Positions 42,268-45,198 of a stretch of 45,198 nucleotides of DNA are shown piece by piece. The stretch covers positions 1 through 45,198 of the forward strand of contig CAMNOS010000006.1 in assembly GCA_946546925.1 (NCBI GenBank), given 5' to 3'. The DNA comes from an uncultured Butyrivibrio sp. GTDB taxonomy: Bacteria > Bacillota > Clostridia > Lachnospirales > Lachnospiraceae. How positions within the stretch are numbered: position 1 is the first letter of the stretch; each line of letters opens with the position of its first letter. The position numbers were made by a program, and so were the translations under genes. The notes beneath the pieces were generated by a model. The model made no database searches, had not been told where the DNA came from, and saw only the letters and a list, made by a program, of their open reading frames with translations.

Positions 42268-42915
42268 TCACTCCTCCTTAAGCTTCCCTGTCCTGTCAAG
42301 TCGTTCCTGTCTTATTTTTGCAAAGTTGCCCTCCACCTTGTTGGTGTCGTCGGCCACCTGATCCGAATGACACAGCACTGTCTTTACGGTCATGGCAATT
42401 ACCTTTAAGTCCATCATAAAACTGAGATTCTCCACATACACTGCATCCAGCTCAAACCTTGTATCCCAATCCACTGTGTTCCTGCCGCTGGCCTGAGCAA
42501 GCCCCGTAAGCCCGGGCCTTACCGTGTGTCTGAGCCTCTCCCTCTCTGTGTAGTAGGGAAGGTATTCCACAAGAAGCGGCCTTGGACCGATAAAACTCAT
42601 GTCTCCTTTGAGGATGCAAAAGAGCTCCGGCAGCTCATCAAGGCTTGTCTTCCTCAAAAGCTTCCCAAAAGAAGTCAGTCTCTCACTGTCCGGAAGAAGC
42701 TTTCCATCCGCATCCCTCTTATCTGTCATTGTCCTGAACTTGTACATGTTAAAGATCTTCTCATCTTTTCCGGGGCGGGGCTGCTTAAAGAGCACCGGGC
42801 TTCCCAGCTTAACCCTGACAAGAAGTGCAAGTATCAGGTACAGCCAGCAAAAGAGTACAAGGATAACAAGAGATATTAAAATGTCTAACAGTCGTTTTAT
42901 AAACCTTTTGTACAT
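42268..42915 (-). CDS. Initiating phosphosugar transferase, PglC-like (small monotopic PGT)
   Basis: 215 aa. One N-terminal membrane segment (LLDILISLVILVLFCWLYLIL, re-entrant in known structures), then the catalytic domain: FNMYKFRTMTD, KTSLDELPELFCILKGDMSFIGPRPLL with the Asp-Glu dyad, and VRPGLTGLAQASGRN. Such enzymes move a sugar-1-phosphate from UDP-sugar to undecaprenyl phosphate, the first membrane step of the pathway. The dehydratase and aminotransferase upstream suggest a bacillosamine-like or AATGal-like first sugar. The C-terminal tail (about 180-215) is hydrophilic. Confidence 0.95.
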   Translation of the reverse strand: MYKRFIKRLLDILISLVILVLFCWLYLILALLVRVKLGSPVLFKQPRPGKDEKIFNMYKFRTMTDKRDADGKLLPDSERLTSFGKLLRKTSLDELPELFCILKGDMSFIGPRPLLVEYLPYYTERERLRHTVRPGLTGLAQASGRNTVDWDTRFELDAVYVENLSFMMDLKVIAMTVKTVLCHSDQVADDTNKVEGNFAKIRQERLDRTGKLKEE

Positions 42916-42918
42916 TCT

Positions 42919-44190
42919 TTACCTGAAGCACCTCTTTATTATCTCAATGATGACATCCTGCTCGTCAGCAGTCATCTTGTTGTCACTTGGAAGGCAAAGT
43001 CCCCTGTCAAATATGTCCATTCCGACATCAGGCACTTTTCCCTCGTCTATGTAGGCATTGCTCCTTGCTCTTCCGGAGCCGTCATCCGTAATAAAACCGT
43101 GCATGCGGTATATCGGCTGCATGTGCATGGGCTTCCAGATGGGTCTTCCCTCAGCATTGTACTTGGCGAGAGTCTCGAAGATCTCTGTAGGACAGCTCTT
43201 ACCCGGCTCCGTCTCATACAGTACTGTCTTTTCACCTCTCACCTGCCTGCACATCGCATCATTGTCAATAAGGATACAGGAGAGCCAGAAGTTTGGCTCC
43301 GATCTCTTCTCGTCAAAGGGATTCATCCTGACGGGAAGATCTTTAAGCCCCTCTCTATATCTGTAATAAATGGCTTTCTTCTGGGCGATGTGCTCCTCAA
43401 GGTGCGGAATCTGCCCCCTTATGACACCGGCTATCACATTGCTCATCCTGTAGTTATAGCCCATCTCCTCATGCTGGTACCAGGGCGCATCCTCGCGGCT
43501 CTGGGTGGACCACTTCCTTATCTTGTCAGCATCCTCAGGTGAATCTGTAAGGAGCATTCCGCCTGCGGAGCCGGTGATGATCTTGTTGCCGTTAAAAGAA
43601 ATAACGCATATATCTCCGAAAGTACCTGTCTGTCTGCCATCGTAGGTTGCCCCGAGAGACTCTGCGGCATCTTCGACTATAAGAGCTCCATGTCTGTCAC
43701 AGATCTGTCTTATCTCAGATACTTTGCCCGGAGTTCCGTACAGATGGGCAATGACAACAAGTCTTACATCAGGGTATATCTCAAAGGCCTTCTCAAGTGC
43801 CTTGGGTGACATGTTCCAGGTATCGTATTCCGTGTCTATAAATACAGCTTCGCCGCCCTCGTAAGCCACGGGATTCACTGTGGCATCAAATGTGAGGTCG
43901 GAGCAGAAGACTTTTTTGCCCTCAAGCACTCCGTGTCCAACAGAAGGCTGCCCATAGAGCTTCTCGCCGGCAAGCTTTATTGCCAGGTGGAGCGCAGCTG
44001 TTCCGGAAGAAAGAGCTACTGCTCCCTTACATCCGAGCTTCTCACATATCATCCTCTCCGACTCATTGATATTGGCGCCTACAGTCGACATCCAGTTGGT
44101 GTCGTAGGCCTCCTGCATGTATTTGAGCTCCTCCCCGTGCATTGTGGGGGATGACAGCCATACTTTTTTCTCAAAGGGCTTGATCTCCAT
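42919..44190 (-). CDS. DegT/DnrJ/EryC1/StrS-family PLP aminotransferase (PglE-like)
   Basis: 423 aa sugar aminotransferase that would put an amine on C4 of a UDP-4-keto-6-deoxy-HexNAc. Seen: WLSSPTMHGEELKYMQEAYDTNW, GAVALSSGTAALHLAIKLA, VEDAAESLGATYDGRQTGTFGD and SFNGNKIITGSAGGML with the PLP-binding Lys. The ATG at 44190 follows GGGAG; six upstream codons are open. It begins eighteen bases after the dehydratase stop, so the pair PglF/PglE works in sequence. Whether the product has gluco or galacto configuration cannot be told. Confidence 0.94.
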   Translation of the reverse strand: MEIKPFEKKVWLSSPTMHGEELKYMQEAYDTNWMSTVGANINESERMICEKLGCKGAVALSSGTAALHLAIKLAGEKLYGQPSVGHGVLEGKKVFCSDLTFDATVNPVAYEGGEAVFIDTEYDTWNMSPKALEKAFEIYPDVRLVVIAHLYGTPGKVSEIRQICDRHGALIVEDAAESLGATYDGRQTGTFGDICVISFNGNKIITGSAGGMLLTDSPEDADKIRKWSTQSREDAPWYQHEEMGYNYRMSNVIAGVIRGQIPHLEEHIAQKKAIYYRYREGLKDLPVRMNPFDEKRSEPNFWLSCILIDNDAMCRQVRGEKTVLYETEPGKSCPTEIFETLAKYNAEGRPIWKPMHMQPIYRMHGFITDDGSGRARSNAYIDEGKVPDVGMDIFDRGLCLPSDNKMTADEQDVIIEIIKRCFR

Positions 44191-44208
44191 AATTTCTCCC
44201 TTCCTCAA

Positions 44209-45198
44209 TCAGATTGAAACATCCGAATTGATCTTCTGTGCAGTTTCTGCCAGAGCGGCCTTCCTCTCTCTGGTCATGGTGTATCTGTGGACATCGGGGT
44301 GATAGGTCTCAACGATCTCCTGAACCAGCTCCCTGATGTCCGGGGATTCCTCTTTTGCAGCAGTGTTGAGTTTTTCAAGCTGGGAAAAGAATCTCATCTC
44401 ATCCAGTTCTATCGGCTTTCCGATGTGGATCATCTTGTTGTCGGTATCCTGCAGACCCTCCTCATCCATGAGCATCTCCTCATAGAGCTTCTCGCCGGGG
44501 CGAAGGCCTGTAAATTCAATCCTGATATCCTCTCCGACCTTGTATCCCGAGAGCTTGATAAGGTTCTCCGCAAGGTCAAGTATCTTAACAGGTTCGCCCA
44601 TATCAAGGACGAAGATCTCGCCGCCCTTTGCAAAGGCTCCCGCCTGCAGCACCAGTGACACCGCTTCGGAAATCGTCATAAAGTATCTTATGATCTCCGG
44701 ATCCGTAACGGTGACGGGGCCGCCCGCTGCTATCTGCTTTTTAAAGAGCGGAATTACCGAACCGTTAGACCCAAGGACATTGCCGAATCTCACCGCAACA
44801 AACTCGGTGTCATAGTGCCTGTTAAAGGTCTGAACTATCATCTCGCAGATCCTCTTTGATGCACCCATGATATTGGTGGGATTGACCGCCTTGTCAGTGG
44901 ATATCAATACGAACTTTCTGGTTCCGTTGGTAGCAGCTGCCATGGCCGTCTTAAAGGTGCCGAACACATTGTTCTTGATGGCTTCATTCGGACTGTCCTC
45001 CATGAGAGGCACATGCTTGTGTGCTGCCGCATGATATACGATGTCAGGTCTGTACTTCTCGAATATCCTGTTGATCCTCAAGGTGTTCCTGACTGAAGCT
45101 ATGAGCACCACAAGATCCATGTCGGGGTACTTGTATTTCAGCTCCTGTTGGATCTCATAGGCATTGTTCTCGTATATATCCAGGATAATGAGCTGTTT
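44209..45198 (-). CDS. UDP-GlcNAc 4,6-dehydratase, CapD/FlaA1/PglF-like (5' end cut by window)
   Basis: Partial: the frame stays open to the window edge at 45198, so the N-terminal membrane part and start lie outside. The visible 329 residues begin KQLIILDIYENNAYEIQQEL, then YHAAAHKHVPLME, NVFGT, VLISTDKAVNPTNIMGASKR (Thr-Asp-Lys and Met-x3-Lys replace the usual Tyr-x3-Lys, as in this subgroup) and RPGEKLYEEML. The enzyme makes the UDP-4-keto-6-deoxy sugar used by the aminotransferase next to it. About half of a full-length PglF-like protein is present. Confidence 0.95.
   Translation of the reverse strand, partial: KQLIILDIYENNAYEIQQELKYKYPDMDLVVLIASVRNTLRINRIFEKYRPDIVYHAAAHKHVPLMEDSPNEAIKNNVFGTFKTAMAAATNGTRKFVLISTDKAVNPTNIMGASKRICEMIVQTFNRHYDTEFVAVRFGNVLGSNGSVIPLFKKQIAAGGPVTVTDPEIIRYFMTISEAVSLVLQAGAFAKGGEIFVLDMGEPVKILDLAENLIKLSGYKVGEDIRIEFTGLRPGEKLYEEMLMDEEGLQDTDNKMIHIGKPIELDEMRFFSQLEKLNTAAKEESPDIRELVQEIVETYHPDVHRYTMTRERKAALAETAQKINSDVSI

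Overview
The window is almost entirely one large surface-polysaccharide biosynthesis locus, flanked on the left by two unrelated genes (a secreted alpha-amylase and an amino-acid symporter). Gene families, AGG/AGA/ATA-rich codon use, strong GGAGG ribosome sites, and an amylase with stacked starch-binding modules, a PETPV linker and choline-binding-type repeats suggest a Gram-positive anaerobe of the Lachnospiraceae (Butyrivibrio/Roseburia neighbourhood). This is inference from gene content only. No tRNA, rRNA, CRISPR array, insertion sequence or phage gene was seen.

Layout, left to right. (1) 1-3930: alpha-amylase on the minus strand, with its own consensus promoter, a LacI-type operator just after the predicted transcription start, and a terminator. 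(2) 3981-5382: an SNF/NSS-type Na+ symporter with a TTG start and its own terminator. (3) 5473-20693: genes read leftward from an internal promoter at 20665-20693: alpha-1,2-fucosyltransferase-like GT11, PglK-like ABC flippase, divergent GT11-like protein, DUF5672 protein, GT2, GT17, Wzy-like polymerase, a DUF6056-like membrane protein, GT2, pyruvyl-transferase family protein, second GT11, Wzx flippase, and a GH88/GH105 hydrolase carrying an in-frame repeat insertion. (4) 20715-25292: SGNH-like protein, MBOAT O-acyltransferase and an AsnB-type amidotransferase, from an extended -10 promoter. (5) 25332-27189: the only plus-strand gene, a FkbH-like protein, ending in a bidirectional terminator shared with the next leftward operon. 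(6) 27190-38469: leftward operon with a good promoter at 38441-38469: UDP-HexNAc 4-epimerase, deacetylase-fold protein, three GT4s, formyltransferase, second deacetylase-fold protein, second AsnB, acyl carrier protein, VOC protein and another GT4. (7) 38522-45198: the start-of-pathway block: 4,6-dehydratase (cut by the window edge), aminotransferase, PglC-like initiating phosphosugar transferase, ATP-grasp ligase, PglA-like GT4, WbpO/TviB-type dehydrogenase and a small membrane protein whose reading frame runs through the terminator.

How it fits together (inference): PglF/PglE-like enzymes make a UDP-4-amino-4,6-dideoxy-HexNAc; PglC puts it on undecaprenyl phosphate; PglA and other glycosyltransferases extend it. 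The epimerase and dehydrogenase supply UDP-GalNAcA. Two AsnB-type proteins, a formyltransferase and two deacetylase-fold proteins could convert uronic acids to uronamides and N-acetyl to N-formyl groups. FkbH, ACP and VOC proteins could build an ACP-bound short acid (glyceryl-ACP in known FkbH systems), and the MBOAT/SGNH pair could transfer an acyl group to the glycan. Two different flippases and about a dozen glycosyltransferases suggest a long, heavily decorated repeat or two glycans made from one locus.
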